64,000 nucleotides of DNA, taken from an uncultured Prevotellaceae bacterium (GTDB lineage Bacteria; Bacteroidota; Bacteroidia; Bacteroidales; Bacteroidaceae). Shown one piece after another: positions 25,290-35,442 of the stretch (within the stretch, counting starts at the first letter, position 1; the number at the start of each line of letters is the position of its first letter). The notes beneath the pieces are model-generated. The model was not told where the DNA came from, did not search any database, and worked only from the letters and a program-made list of their open reading frames with translations. The stretch is taken from positions 1 through 64,000 of the forward strand of contig ONDA01000021.1 of the NCBI GenBank assembly GCA_900316475.1. The letters run 5' to 3'. A program made the translations under genes and the position numbers.

Positions 25290-26483
25290 ATGAAAACAAG
25301 ACAATTATCCGTTCTGCTCTCACTCCTCGCCTGTATCGTCAGTCTGTTCACGGCCTGTACCAACGACGACGACAACGACCGCGTGTCGACAACCGACCCC
25401 ATAGAGGAACAGCTCCGGAAGATGACCCTGCGCGAAAAAGTGGGACAGATGTTCTACGTCCGCCCAGAGTGTCTCGACACCACAATACACTTCAACAAGC
25501 CAAGCGGCATCGACGGCAGCTCCGACGACATCACGAAGATCAAGCTCCAGGCCGTCAATGCCACCATGAAGGGCGTCAACGAGAAATACCCCGTGGGCGG
25601 CATCATACTCTATGCCCATAACATCGACAACGAGGCCCAGCTTACCTCTTTCGTCACTCAGCTGCGGTCGCTCAACGGCTCGCCGATGCTCTGTATCGAC
25701 GAGGAGGGCGGCAGGGTGGCACGTATTGCCAACAATCCGAACTTCAACGTCAAGAAGTATGTCTCGATGGCCGCTATCGGCGCTACAGGGGACCCCGGTG
25801 TAGCCTACGAGTGTGCAACCACCATCGGCACCTATCTCCATAGGTACGGCTTCGACATCGACTTTGCACCTGTGGCCGACGTGAACACCAATCCCGAGAA
25901 CATCGTTATCGGGGCACGCGCCTTCTCCGACAATCCGCAGCTTGCCGCGGCCATGGTCGTCAGCTACCTGCAGGGCTTGAAGGATACCGGCATTGCGGGC
26001 TGCATCAAGCATTTCCCAGGCCACGGCGACACGAAGGCCGACACCCACTACGGCTATGCACAGACACTGAAGACGTGGGAGGAGATGCAGAACTGCGAGT
26101 TGGTGACCTTCAAGGCCGGCATACTTTGGGGGTGCCAGCTGATTATGACCGCCCACATTGCGGCACCCAACGTGACGGGAACGGACGTCCCGGCGACGAT
26201 GTCGCCAATCATCCTGCAGAACAAGCTGCGCGGCGAGTTGGGCTATCGGAACATCATCATCGCCGACGCTATGGAGATGGGAGCCATCACGCAGCAGTAC
26301 ACCACGGAAGAGGCTGCTGTAGGGTGCATTCAGGCTGGCGTCGACATCGTGCTTGGTCCGCAGAACTTCGTCGTAGCCTTCGATGCCGTTGTCAAGGCGG
26401 TGGAGAACGGTACCATCTCAGAGGAACGTATCAACGCGAGCGTACGGCGCATACTGAGCCTGAAGGCGAAAAGGCGCATCTGA
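25290..26483 (+). CDS. Glycoside hydrolase family 3 lipoprotein (beta-N-acetylhexosaminidase-like)
   Basis: 397 residues. The signal peptide ends in a lipobox, LFTAC, followed by TNDDDND. The catalytic domain begins at IEEQLRKMTLREKVGQMFYV. The NagZ-type loop KHFPGHGDTKADTHYG (near residue 240) carries the His/Asp pair used as acid/base, and IIADAMEMGAI (near 325) carries the nucleophile Asp. The single-domain length fits the NagZ branch, which removes N-acetylglucosamine from muropeptides or chitobiose; the lipoprotein anchor suggests it acts in the periplasm or at the surface. It converges with addB. Confidence 0.87.
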   Translation: MKTRQLSVLLSLLACIVSLFTACTNDDDNDRVSTTDPIEEQLRKMTLREKVGQMFYVRPECLDTTIHFNKPSGIDGSSDDITKIKLQAVNATMKGVNEKYPVGGIILYAHNIDNEAQLTSFVTQLRSLNGSPMLCIDEEGGRVARIANNPNFNVKKYVSMAAIGATGDPGVAYECATTIGTYLHRYGFDIDFAPVADVNTNPENIVIGARAFSDNPQLAAAMVVSYLQGLKDTGIAGCIKHFPGHGDTKADTHYGYAQTLKTWEEMQNCELVTFKAGILWGCQLIMTAHIAAPNVTGTDVPATMSPIILQNKLRGELGYRNIIIADAMEMGAITQQYTTEEAAVGCIQAGVDIVLGPQNFVVAFDAVVKAVENGTISEERINASVRRILSLKAKRRI

Positions 26484-26496
26484 CGCCCCGTGGCCG

Positions 26497-29226
26497 TTAC
26501 AGTCCGCAGACCTTCACGTAGGGGCAGTAGCGGCAGCGGTCGGCGTCGGCCGCAGGAGCGAAGGGCTTCGACGCGTCGAAAATTTCCTCTATCTTGTCCA
26601 TGAGCAGGTGCACGAACTTGTCGCCATCGGGCGTAGCCACGTCGTTGATGTATTTGTCGCCCAACTTCAGAATGGGGTTGTAGTCATCCCCCGCGGTATG
26701 CTGAATAAAGAGCAGGGCAGGGGCTACGGGCGTCTGCTGGCGGCTACGTTCGATGCGCGCATAGAGTATCGTTTGCAGATAGTAGTCGCTGTGGTTTTTC
26801 AGCTGACTGCCGTCGAAGATGTCCTCAATCGTCTTCATCGGACGCTGGCGTAGGGCACTCGTCTTGTAGTCGATGATGCGTATCTGTTCGCCATCGCCGC
26901 CGTTGATACAGTCCATACGGTCAACGCGTCCGCCAATCGTAATCTCTATGCCCAACGACTTAACGAAGGTTTTCTGCAAGACATCTTTCTCCAATTCAAG
27001 GATGGTGAACGGCGCCAGCTGGCGGTCGATTTCCACCAATTGCCGCAGGTAGTATATAATCACCTCGCGGTTGATGATGCCCAGTCCGGTTAGTCTCTCG
27101 CTGTTCAGCTCGCGTGCAAAAGCGGCATCGACGGCACGCTCAATGTCGACCCCCGACTTCAGGAGGGCTTCCAGGACGGAGGCCGTGATGCGCGGGGTTT
27201 GCTGAGTCAGTTTTTCGTAGAGCATCTGGGCAGCATTGTGGAAGATGTTGCCGAAGGCGCGGTTGTCGATGATGCCAGCCTCGCTGTCGTCGGGCTCTTT
27301 CAAGCCCTCCACATAACAGTAGTAGAACTGCAGCGGACAGCGAATATAGCGGTTGATGGCCGTCGGCGAGAGTATGAATTGGGAAAAGTGCCCGCGGAGC
27401 GTGTCCATCACCTCGGGCGTCTTTTCTATCGTGTGCGGATGCTGCTTCTGGCTGTGCTGACCTGTCATCATGGTATAACGGCCAATGGTGTGATAGACGT
27501 CTTCTACGAGCAATTGCTGGATGAACCGGCTCATCTCGGCCGTCTGACCGTCGGTGGTGGCGTTCTTGTATAAGATGGTGACATCGGTGGCACGGCTCAG
27601 CAACCGATGGAAATAATAGGCATAGATGGCCACTTTGTGGTCGGCAGTGGTCAGCCCGTATGCCCGGAGGATGGAGTAGGGGATGAACGAGGCTTCGTTG
27701 ATGCCGCGAGGCATGTTGCCCTCGTTGCATGAGAGCAGCAGGACGTGGTCGAAGTCGAGGTTGCGGGTCTCGAGCACACCCATGACCTGAACACCGACGG
27801 CAGGCTCGCCGTGAAACGGGATGCTGACCTGCCTGACAAGCTGCGAGACCAGGCGCTGCATGGTGACATCGTCGACGACAAGGTCGCCGCTCTTCACGAG
27901 ACTGTTCAGGCGGTTCAGTAGGGTATAGGTGCGGAAAAGCGACTCGCTCATCAGCGGCGACTGCCCGGCGTCGTTACGTGCCTCTGCGGCAACCTGCCGG
28001 AAAATGGTTGTGATATGGCCGATGAGCGATGCGCCGGGAGCAATGGCCGTCAGCATCGTCTCGTCCAGATAGCGGGCGTAGGGATGCCGTCGCAGACGCT
28101 CGATGAAGCGGTTGCGGAACCGCTGGCTCTGACGGTCATAGCCTTGCGTGTACAGGCTGAACAGCATCGAGACGAACGAGCTGGAAGGCGTGAGCTGGAG
28201 GGGATAGCCCGTCGTGATGTTGACATGCTCGACGCTGTCTGGCAGACAATGGACTACGGTCTGCAGCAGTCCCTCGTTGCAGAGAACGATTGCCGTGCGG
28301 CGTCCGTCGCCTATGCGTCCGTTCTGCTGGAGCCATTGGCCGACGTAGCGCGCCTGAATGTCTTCTGTGGCTGCCGAGACAATGGCTATGTCCTTGTGCC
28401 GTTTGTAATTGTTGTAAATATGGTCGTTGCTGACAGGCAACTCGTTGGGAAAATCTTGCAAGTATTGCGAGATGAAGTGGCCCGCCTCCGAATTCATGTA
28501 GTAATGGTCGAAATCCCAATAGAACGTAGCCTTCCCGGCGGTTTTCAGCCGTTTGAAGAGTCTCTGCTCAACGGTATGGAGCAGGTTGAAACCCACAAAG
28601 ACGTAGTGCTTGTATTGGAATTCTTGCGACTCGTCTTCGACCACTTGCCGGTAGAGAGCCCCCTCGTAGGCGAGGTTCTGGCCGGCGAGGCGGCGGTTGA
28701 AGCTGTGGTAGATGTCGCCCATCTTTGACCACAGTCTCAGGAAGCGTTCCTTCAGGAGCGAATTGTGGTCGTCGCTGAAGTTAGCGAAGAAGTGGCGGAT
28801 AATGGTTTTCTGCTCCTCATTGAGATAGTTGACGTCGTCGAATTCGTGGATATTGCCGAGATGGGCAAACACCTTGTCGGCAGGGGCCATATTCTTGTCG
28901 ATGTCGTCGAAGTCGGAGATGAGCAGCTCGCCCCAGCCATAGAAGTGGTCGAGGGTCTCGTCGAAACCGGTAACCTCAATGTAGGAGCGATAAAGGTCGC
29001 AGACAAGTTTGATGGGGTCGGCAATACGCCGGCTGGAGTGACTGCGGAACAGGTCGCTGATGGTGATATAGGCGGGCGACCAGAGGGGTTTTCCGGACAG
29101 GCGGGCCAAGGCGTCGTTGAGAAACAGCGAGGCTCGCTTGTTTGGAAAAACGACGGCCGTGTCGGCCAGGTCGTTGCCATACTTTTCGAAAATGTCCTGA
29201 GCTACGTATTCAAGAAATGTCTTCAT
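26497..29226 (-). CDS. addB: AddB-like helicase-nuclease subunit
   Basis: 909 residues. The N-terminal part resembles an inactivated superfamily 1 helicase, with VVFPNKRASLFLNDAL (25-40) where a Walker A would be. The C-terminus holds a PD-(D/E)xK nuclease: GGRVDRMDCI then IRIIDYKTS (near residue 790). Cys in RCPLQFYYCYVEGL and the terminal CRYCPYVKVC supply the four ligands of the iron-sulphur clamp known from AddB. With AddA it resects double-strand breaks for RecA. Its ATG overlaps the addA stop by 4 bases. Confidence 0.85.
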   Translation of the reverse strand: MKTFLEYVAQDIFEKYGNDLADTAVVFPNKRASLFLNDALARLSGKPLWSPAYITISDLFRSHSSRRIADPIKLVCDLYRSYIEVTGFDETLDHFYGWGELLISDFDDIDKNMAPADKVFAHLGNIHEFDDVNYLNEEQKTIIRHFFANFSDDHNSLLKERFLRLWSKMGDIYHSFNRRLAGQNLAYEGALYRQVVEDESQEFQYKHYVFVGFNLLHTVEQRLFKRLKTAGKATFYWDFDHYYMNSEAGHFISQYLQDFPNELPVSNDHIYNNYKRHKDIAIVSAATEDIQARYVGQWLQQNGRIGDGRRTAIVLCNEGLLQTVVHCLPDSVEHVNITTGYPLQLTPSSSFVSMLFSLYTQGYDRQSQRFRNRFIERLRRHPYARYLDETMLTAIAPGASLIGHITTIFRQVAAEARNDAGQSPLMSESLFRTYTLLNRLNSLVKSGDLVVDDVTMQRLVSQLVRQVSIPFHGEPAVGVQVMGVLETRNLDFDHVLLLSCNEGNMPRGINEASFIPYSILRAYGLTTADHKVAIYAYYFHRLLSRATDVTILYKNATTDGQTAEMSRFIQQLLVEDVYHTIGRYTMMTGQHSQKQHPHTIEKTPEVMDTLRGHFSQFILSPTAINRYIRCPLQFYYCYVEGLKEPDDSEAGIIDNRAFGNIFHNAAQMLYEKLTQQTPRITASVLEALLKSGVDIERAVDAAFARELNSERLTGLGIINREVIIYYLRQLVEIDRQLAPFTILELEKDVLQKTFVKSLGIEITIGGRVDRMDCINGGDGEQIRIIDYKTSALRQRPMKTIEDIFDGSQLKNHSDYYLQTILYARIERSRQQTPVAPALLFIQHTAGDDYNPILKLGDKYINDVATPDGDKFVHLLMDKIEEIFDASKPFAPAADADRCRYCPYVKVCGL

Positions 29227-32200
29227 GATTCTGCTACTACTTCAATCTTGTTACTATAGACATACCAAAGGAAACCCTGCACATGCCGATGCCCCATAGC
29301 CCTCAGAAGCTCCATATACTGGCGTACCTGCTGATGGTGCCCGGCATCGGGACGTCCGAACTTGAAATCGACGACAATCCAGTTGGTGCCGTCGGTCATC
29401 ACGCGGTCGGGACGCCGTTCGACAACCTGGCCGTCAACCATGCTGAGTATCGTGCACTCGTTGAAGAGGCGCCATCGGCCTGAGAACCAATCGGCCACCT
29501 GCTGATTGTCCAGCCGCTTGCGAAGCATGGCGGTAATGCGGTCTGTGGAGAGATTGCCGTCGTACAGGACGCCGTCGGCCTCTAATTGCTGCAATGCACC
29601 GTCAACGTCAGCGTAGGTGTGAATGGTGGAAAAGACGTGGTGCAGTATGCTTCCCAACTGTATGTAGTCGGTAGCCGACTTCATCTCGTCGTTGCCGCTG
29701 ATGAACTCGCGGCTCTTGTTGCTCTGGCGGAATTCGGCCTTTGACTTGCCGGAAGTGATGCGGACGTTGATGGCGTCGGCAGGTGTCAAGAATACGTTCT
29801 TCACCTGGCGCTGCTTGCCGGCTGCGACATCGCCGCCGTTGGCCGTTGCTTCGACCGGCGTGCCATATTCATAGGTGAGCGGAAGCCCTTCATCCTCAGC
29901 GCCGCTAAGCGTACCGGGAATGTTGGGGAGTGTCTGTTCGATTATCTCCGAACGGGAGTTCTTTGCCCCGCGCTTGCCAATGACATAAAGACTGCGACGG
30001 GCTCTGGTGAAAGCCACATAGAGAAGGTTCAGGTTGTCGACGACATTCTGCAGATGCTCGTGGTGGTAGTCGTCTTCGTAGATGGTGCCGGTCATACCTT
30101 TCTGGCTGTAGTCGACAGGAGCAATGGGCAGGTCGCTGAATGGCGGCTCGTCGGGACGGCACCACAGCACGTTGCCCGTCTTCTCCAACTGCCAGTCGCA
30201 GAACGGCACCAGCACGTGGTCGTACTCCAGCCCCTTGGACTTGTGGATGCTGATGATGCGTATGCCGTCGGTGATGTCGCTCTGGATGGTCTTCTGACGG
30301 ATGGACTCCTCCCACTCCCTGAGAAAGTCGTCAATGGTGGCAGCATTTTCGGTGATGTAGCTGTTAAGCTGGTCGAAGAATGCACAGAGATAGGCGCTCT
30401 CCTCGTCGAAGGTGTCCAGGTGGAAGTCGGCAAACAGCTGCTCGACCAGTTCGTATAGCGGTAGCGACAAGTACCCCTGGCGTTTCGCCTCGTCGATACC
30501 GACAGGCTCTGACAGTGCCTTGTCGAGAAAAGCCTGTGCCATCGGGTCGTCAGGATGAGCCAACAGCCGCAGCGTCTCAATGATGATGTTTACAGGCCGC
30601 GAGGCATCGAGCCTGAAAGCTTCGTCGCTGACGATGCTGAAGTCGGGGCAATGCTCGGCAAAGTAGTTGGCAATGATGGGGATGTAGCTGTTGGTGCGCA
30701 CGAGAATGGCTATCCTGTTCTGAGGGATGTTGCTGTCAGACAGTGCCTTAACGGTGTCGGACAGTAGTTCGAGGGTGTGCTGCTGATAGTCGTCGGCCGT
30801 CAGCAGCTGTACGCTGACATAGCCTGACGCAGGCTTGTCGGCGGGTATGAGTTGCTCGACGTCAGCATAGGCTTTTTGCAGTTGTAGGGCTTCAGGATTG
30901 TCGGTTACCAGACTATACTCCAGCCTGGCTGCCTCTGTAAAGAATGCGTTGTTGAACGCTATGATATGGCGCTCAGAGCGTCGGTTGGTCTTCAGGGTCT
31001 CCGTATGGAGCACCTCGGGGGGAAACTGCTGCTCGATGTTGTTCAGTAAGCGCCAGTCGCCGCTACGCCAACGATAGATGCTCTGTTTGACGTCGCCCAC
31101 GATGACATTCTCGCTATCTTGGCGGCTGATGGTCTCCTGCAGCAGAACACTGAAGTTCTTCCATTGGGTGGTCGAGGTGTCTTGGAACTCGTCAATCATA
31201 ATATGGTCCAGCTGCGTACCGATTTTCTCGAAGATGAAGGGGGAATCGCTGTCGCTGATAAGCACGTTGAGCAACTTCTGCGTATCGCTCAGCAGAAAGC
31301 GGTTGTTTTCTTGGTTCATGGAATGCACCTTCTTCTCGATACTACTCAGCAGGCGCACTTGGTTCAGATGGCGCAGGGTGAGAACGGCACTCTGGTACAG
31401 GCGCCATTGGCGTGGACGCTCCTCGACGGCATAGCGCAGAATGTCGCCAAGCTGCCCGTCGGCCAGCATGTGGATGAGCTGGCGGCGGGGATGGGTCTTG
31501 GTATACCACTTCACGGGATTGCCTAAACAGTTGGCCACCGTCTGGTTCTCTATGCTTTCGTCGAAGACGCCGGCTTGCAACTTCAGGAAGAAGCTGGCTA
31601 TGCCGCGACGCTTGTTGGCCAAGTCTTCAACGGACAGCCCCTCTTCACGAAGTGTGGCAAAGAACTGATCGGCAAAACTCTGCATACGCGCTTTGGCGCT
31701 GTCGCGCACTTGACGCAGCTTGCGGGTGTAGTTGTCGAAAAAGTCTGCTCGCTGAAGTTGTGTGTCCAGCTGGCTGCTGATGTCCTTGTAATAGTCCCGG
31801 AAGATGGTCTTTCCGAATTGCTTTATTTGGCCGATGACATTCCACGAGCGCTCGTCGGAGATGTTTTCCATGATATACTTCAATATCCATTGTAGTATCA
31901 CGTCGCTGGTCTGCAAGTCATCAATCAGCTCGTCGACGGCTTGTTCCTCAATCTGAGAATCGTTTAAGCTGACCCGGAGATTGGCCGTCAGGTCGAGTTC
32001 GCGGGCAAGATTCCTCAGTACGCTCTGAAAGAAGGTGTCGATGGTCATCACCCGGAAGTGGTTGTAGTTATGGAGCAGCAGGCTGAGGGCGATACCTGCC
32101 CGTTGGCTGACAAACTGAGGACTAGTGTCGAGGGCTTGGCAGATTTGTTCCATATAGGGGTGCGACTCAGGATAGTCTTCGGGGTGATCCTGCATCTTCC

Positions 32201-32387
32201 AGATGCCGTACAATTGGCTCAGAATGCGGGTCTTCATTTCCTCCGTCGCCTTGTTTGTGAAGGTGACGGCGAGGATGTTGCGATAAGCTTGCGGATTCTT
32301 GACCAGGAGCTTGATGTATTGTATGGCTAAGGCAAATGTCTTGCCACTACCGGCAGATGCCTTGTAAACGGTAAGCGATTTCACCAT
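29223..32387 (-). CDS. addA: AddA-like UvrD-family helicase-nuclease
   Basis: 1054 residues. Walker A KASAGSGKT is at residues 9-17, followed by AVTFTNKATEEMK, motif II MIDEFQDTSTTQW (near 395), DVKQSIYRWRSGD, and SIHKSKGLEYDHV (near 715). The C-terminal nuclease motifs are RRPDRVM and IVVDFKFGRPD, so the usual DYK is DFK here. It is the ATP-driven motor of the AddAB recombination complex. It overlaps the DUF5686 gene upstream by 7 bases and addB downstream by 4 bases, so the three form an operon. Confidence 0.88.
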   Translation of the reverse strand: MVKSLTVYKASAGSGKTFALAIQYIKLLVKNPQAYRNILAVTFTNKATEEMKTRILSQLYGIWKMQDHPEDYPESHPYMEQICQALDTSPQFVSQRAGIALSLLLHNYNHFRVMTIDTFFQSVLRNLARELDLTANLRVSLNDSQIEEQAVDELIDDLQTSDVILQWILKYIMENISDERSWNVIGQIKQFGKTIFRDYYKDISSQLDTQLQRADFFDNYTRKLRQVRDSAKARMQSFADQFFATLREEGLSVEDLANKRRGIASFFLKLQAGVFDESIENQTVANCLGNPVKWYTKTHPRRQLIHMLADGQLGDILRYAVEERPRQWRLYQSAVLTLRHLNQVRLLSSIEKKVHSMNQENNRFLLSDTQKLLNVLISDSDSPFIFEKIGTQLDHIMIDEFQDTSTTQWKNFSVLLQETISRQDSENVIVGDVKQSIYRWRSGDWRLLNNIEQQFPPEVLHTETLKTNRRSERHIIAFNNAFFTEAARLEYSLVTDNPEALQLQKAYADVEQLIPADKPASGYVSVQLLTADDYQQHTLELLSDTVKALSDSNIPQNRIAILVRTNSYIPIIANYFAEHCPDFSIVSDEAFRLDASRPVNIIIETLRLLAHPDDPMAQAFLDKALSEPVGIDEAKRQGYLSLPLYELVEQLFADFHLDTFDEESAYLCAFFDQLNSYITENAATIDDFLREWEESIRQKTIQSDITDGIRIISIHKSKGLEYDHVLVPFCDWQLEKTGNVLWCRPDEPPFSDLPIAPVDYSQKGMTGTIYEDDYHHEHLQNVVDNLNLLYVAFTRARRSLYVIGKRGAKNSRSEIIEQTLPNIPGTLSGAEDEGLPLTYEYGTPVEATANGGDVAAGKQRQVKNVFLTPADAINVRITSGKSKAEFRQSNKSREFISGNDEMKSATDYIQLGSILHHVFSTIHTYADVDGALQQLEADGVLYDGNLSTDRITAMLRKRLDNQQVADWFSGRWRLFNECTILSMVDGQVVERRPDRVMTDGTNWIVVDFKFGRPDAGHHQQVRQYMELLRAMGHRHVQGFLWYVYSNKIEVVAES

Positions 32388-34408
32388 CGTCTGAAAAGTT
32401 CAAAAGTGAATTTAACGTCGATTTTTTGGAATTCTGAACTAAGGAAGCTCGTAAACAGCCCTAAAGACACAAAGCGTGTGGAAAAGCCGTAGCCTAATTC
32501 ATAGTAGGGGCGGGTGTTGTCGATGCTTAGGGCGCTGAAATACAAGCGCTCCTTCTCGATGATTCGTCCCAAGAGCGGCAGCCAGGTGCCCACAAGGAAT
32601 GGTGACTCATAGGAGAAATGCGTGCGTGCGTAGTAACGCGATTCATTATACCAGCTGCTGTTCAGCAATTGGAAGTCGCCCGACCAGTCATCATCCCAGC
32701 CGCCAGGCAGCTTGTTATCGCGAAAATGATTATAGTCCACAAAATAATTGGATTTCTTTCGGGTGTAGAAACCATAGCCGAAGCGGGCGTTGAGTTTACG
32801 AAGGGGCTTGATGTCAACCTTCCACGAACCGTCGAACTCCCAGCGCTCGTAATCAATATTGGCATCGGCTAATCCCTTGATAGCACGTTCATAGTCAACA
32901 GAGAAAAGCGGACCGTACTGCCAAGGTTTCAGCCTGATAGAAATCATCGGAGCAAGCGTGTTGTAGGTCTGAGGCTTCCCGTAATGCCACATCACCTCGG
33001 GCTTATACGGCACTCGGCGATGGTAGGTAAAACCAGTAGTGAGATCGAGCCCCTTGATAATCATGTAGTTGTTACTGATGGTCAGATAATTGTCTTCAAA
33101 GTAGTCGAGCTGGTCTTCGTCTATCTGCAGGGTGTCGCCCCGCTCACGCTTGATCTCTTCGATGATGCTGCCGTTGGCGATGCGGTTGCCGTTACCGTAG
33201 ATAATGGTCAGCTGACCATTGCGGTCGGGGCGATAGTTGTAATATAACGGCAGTGTGAAATAAAATTTCTTGTACTTGAAATTATAGCCGCACCAAGGCT
33301 GAAATTCAAAAAAGTGATTGTCGTCAATGTTATAGTAGGCACCCATCTTGAGCTTGTAGGCAAAACCGTGGGTGCTACTATAGCTAATGTACTGCGGGTC
33401 GAGAATGGGCGACAGCTTCATCCGCGCACGTGACGACTCAAAGCGAATACTCGAGATGAGGTTGTCGCCGATGGCGTCTTGAAGGACATCCTTTGCAAAG
33501 TTGAAATGATGCACGGTGTCTACAACGGCATTGGTGTCGGGTTTGTGTTGCTCTACCCATTGGTCGAATATGCGGCGCTCACTCTCTGACAGCTTAACAG
33601 GGCGTATGGAGTCCATCAACTGGGCATCGAAGACGTCATTGACAGAATCGGGCATCGACGGACAATCGTAAACGGCCTCGTTGTTGAAATACACCTGATT
33701 GCCTATAAACTTGAACACCAGGTGCGTACGGCAGTGCTTGGGTAACAGTGAACTTACATCGGCATCGCCTTGCGTCGTCTCCGTATGAAAACGCATCATA
33801 TCGTATTCGCCGTCGAAGGTAGCACGGATAATCTTGCCTGTTGACTCCTGAACGCAAGCATGCCCTGACACCAATTGGGTGTTACTCGGAATACGGGGCT
33901 TGAAGTTGATGATGACGGAGTCTCCATCAGTGTACCTGATGCGGTAGCGGTAATAGTGGCGGTTATTGCGGCTGAAGGGTGACAGAACATGATCGTCGTA
34001 AAGACAGGTGCTATAGAGACTGGGCTTGAGAAACTCCGTTGTGATGGACATCGTGTGGCGGTTGTGGCGGATAGTGCTGAAACTGACATGCCGCTTGAGA
34101 TCATAGTCTTGAAAATCGTTAAATTTGACTCTGTTATAAGTCTCAGAAAGATATGAACGCTCGCCCTCGGCAATAGAATACATAGACGGAATGAGCCAAA
34201 GGGCTACGTTGCGCCGCCAGACGTTGAAGTTACGCTTTATATAAACATTGGTAACATGGGATTTCACAGTGCCTGGGGTATAGATCTTCCTATAAGAAAA
34301 CAACCGCTCCAACACAACGGAGTCGGCTTGTTCTCTCGAAAAAACACTGCTGGGCATACTTGTGAGTATGCCCAGCAGTAATATCGTTACCAACAGATGG
34401 CGTTTCAC
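32381..34408 (-). CDS. DUF5686 family outer membrane beta-barrel protein
   Basis: 675 residues. The signal peptide is residues 1-24 (LLVTILLLGILTSMPSSVFS). The middle and C-terminal parts are rich in aromatic residues in alternating patterns, and the protein ends in FELFRRW, an outer-membrane barrel type of C-terminus. The overall plan matches DUF5686, Bacteroidota proteins distantly related to TonB-dependent receptors; here the N-terminal carboxypeptidase-like domain seen in longer members is missing. Function unknown. The first 20 codons contain a perfect 13-base hairpin followed by a T-run. It leads into addA. Confidence 0.72.
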   Translation of the reverse strand: MKRHLLVTILLLGILTSMPSSVFSREQADSVVLERLFSYRKIYTPGTVKSHVTNVYIKRNFNVWRRNVALWLIPSMYSIAEGERSYLSETYNRVKFNDFQDYDLKRHVSFSTIRHNRHTMSITTEFLKPSLYSTCLYDDHVLSPFSRNNRHYYRYRIRYTDGDSVIINFKPRIPSNTQLVSGHACVQESTGKIIRATFDGEYDMMRFHTETTQGDADVSSLLPKHCRTHLVFKFIGNQVYFNNEAVYDCPSMPDSVNDVFDAQLMDSIRPVKLSESERRIFDQWVEQHKPDTNAVVDTVHHFNFAKDVLQDAIGDNLISSIRFESSRARMKLSPILDPQYISYSSTHGFAYKLKMGAYYNIDDNHFFEFQPWCGYNFKYKKFYFTLPLYYNYRPDRNGQLTIIYGNGNRIANGSIIEEIKRERGDTLQIDEDQLDYFEDNYLTISNNYMIIKGLDLTTGFTYHRRVPYKPEVMWHYGKPQTYNTLAPMISIRLKPWQYGPLFSVDYERAIKGLADANIDYERWEFDGSWKVDIKPLRKLNARFGYGFYTRKKSNYFVDYNHFRDNKLPGGWDDDWSGDFQLLNSSWYNESRYYARTHFSYESPFLVGTWLPLLGRIIEKERLYFSALSIDNTRPYYELGYGFSTRFVSLGLFTSFLSSEFQKIDVKFTFELFRRW
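34339..34378 (-). terminator. Terminator-like hairpin inside the DUF5686 signal-peptide codons
   Basis: On the minus strand CTGCTGGGCATAC (34378-34366) pairs perfectly with GTATGCCCAGCAG (34359-34347) around a 6-base loop. TG and six T follow (34346-34339). It lies 71 bases after the rpoD stop and within codons 11-23 of the next gene. Confidence 0.7.
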
Positions 34409-34448
34409 GACGGCAAAATTACAAAATTATGCTGAGGTGACAAAATTT

Positions 34449-35321
34449 TCAGCCTAAATACTTCATCAGAATTTTTGCATTACCCGAATCGCGCAATTTG
34501 GCAATGCTCTTCTCACGTATCTGGCGCACACGCTCACGCGTCAATCCCAGCTGGTCGCCAATCTCCTCAAGTCCCTTCTCGTGGCAACCAATGCCAAAGC
34601 ACTCGCGGATAATGGTGATCTCGCGCTCCTTCAGTACCTTGTTCAACACTGTATTCAACTCCTGAGCCATTGACTCATGGTCGACCTGACGGTCGGTACG
34701 TGAGTCGTCGCCAGAGGCCATGACATCGAGCATACAATTGTCTTCACCATCCTGAAAAGGAGCGTCGATACTGACATGATGACTGTCGGCCTGCATGGAC
34801 TGGCCAATCTTTTCTTCGTCAATATCAGTAGCCTCTGCCAACTCTTGGACGGAAGGATGACGCTGGTTCTCCTGTTCAAACTTGTTGATTTCGTGATTGA
34901 TTTTGTTGAGCGAACCAACTTGATTCAGAGGCAGGCGAACAATACGGCTCTGCTCAGCAATAGCTTGAAGTATAGACTGACGAATCCACCATACGGCATA
35001 GGAGATGAATTTGAAACCGCGGGTCTCATCAAACTTCTGGGCAGCCTTGATAAGGCCGATGTTTCCCTCGTCAATGAGGTCGGTCAATGTTAAGCCCTGG
35101 TGCTGGTATTGCTTGGCAACGGAAACCACGAATCGCAGATTGGCGGTCACAAGCTTGTCCTTGGCACGCTCGCCCTCGGGGCCTCCCTTACGAATCTTCT
35201 GTGCCAATTCAATCTCTTCGTCAATGCTAATCAGTGGCGCACGACCAATTTCTACCAGATACTTGTCCAAAGCCTCACTCGAACGGTTGGTGATGCTCTT
35301 CTGAATCTTAAGTTGTCTCAT
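34449..35321 (-). CDS. rpoD: Primary sigma factor (sigma-70 family, RpoD)
   Basis: 290 residues from ATG 35321. The longer frame would start upstream of the promoter-proximal transcript and lacks homology; MRQLKIQKSITNRSSEALDKYL is the known start of Bacteroidota RpoD. It lacks region 1.1. Region 1.2/2 spans about 20-130 (RFVVSVAKQYQHQGLTLTDL, then GFKFISYAVWWIRQSILQAI), and region 4 has the helix-turn-helix LGLTRERVRQIREKSIAKLR. It directs RNA polymerase to the TTTG/TAnnTTTG promoters seen across this window. It stands between uvrA and the DUF5686-addAB genes. Confidence 0.93.
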   Translation of the reverse strand: MRQLKIQKSITNRSSEALDKYLVEIGRAPLISIDEEIELAQKIRKGGPEGERAKDKLVTANLRFVVSVAKQYQHQGLTLTDLIDEGNIGLIKAAQKFDETRGFKFISYAVWWIRQSILQAIAEQSRIVRLPLNQVGSLNKINHEINKFEQENQRHPSVQELAEATDIDEEKIGQSMQADSHHVSIDAPFQDGEDNCMLDVMASGDDSRTDRQVDHESMAQELNTVLNKVLKEREITIIRECFGIGCHEKGLEEIGDQLGLTRERVRQIREKSIAKLRDSGNAKILMKYLG

Positions 35322-35396
35322 TCTATTATTACCCTTCTTTCTACTTAAACGCTTGATAATCAAGCTAATATACGCATATTGCCTATTAAAGCGATG

Positions 35397-35404
35397 CAAA
35401 GTTA
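35397..35404 (-). promoter_or_regulatory. -7 box for rpoD
   Basis: TAACTTTG on the minus strand. It predicts a leader of about 70 bases before the ATG at 35321 and confirms that the longer reading frame is not used. No clear -33 TTTG. Confidence 0.55.
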
Positions 35405-35442
35405 ATAAAAAATACAATACATTGTTCTAAAATTAACAATTT

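Noticed and set aside
35322-35417. Longer N-terminus for RpoD from 35417
   Set aside because: The rpoD -7 box lies at 35404-35397, so this start would be upstream of the transcript.
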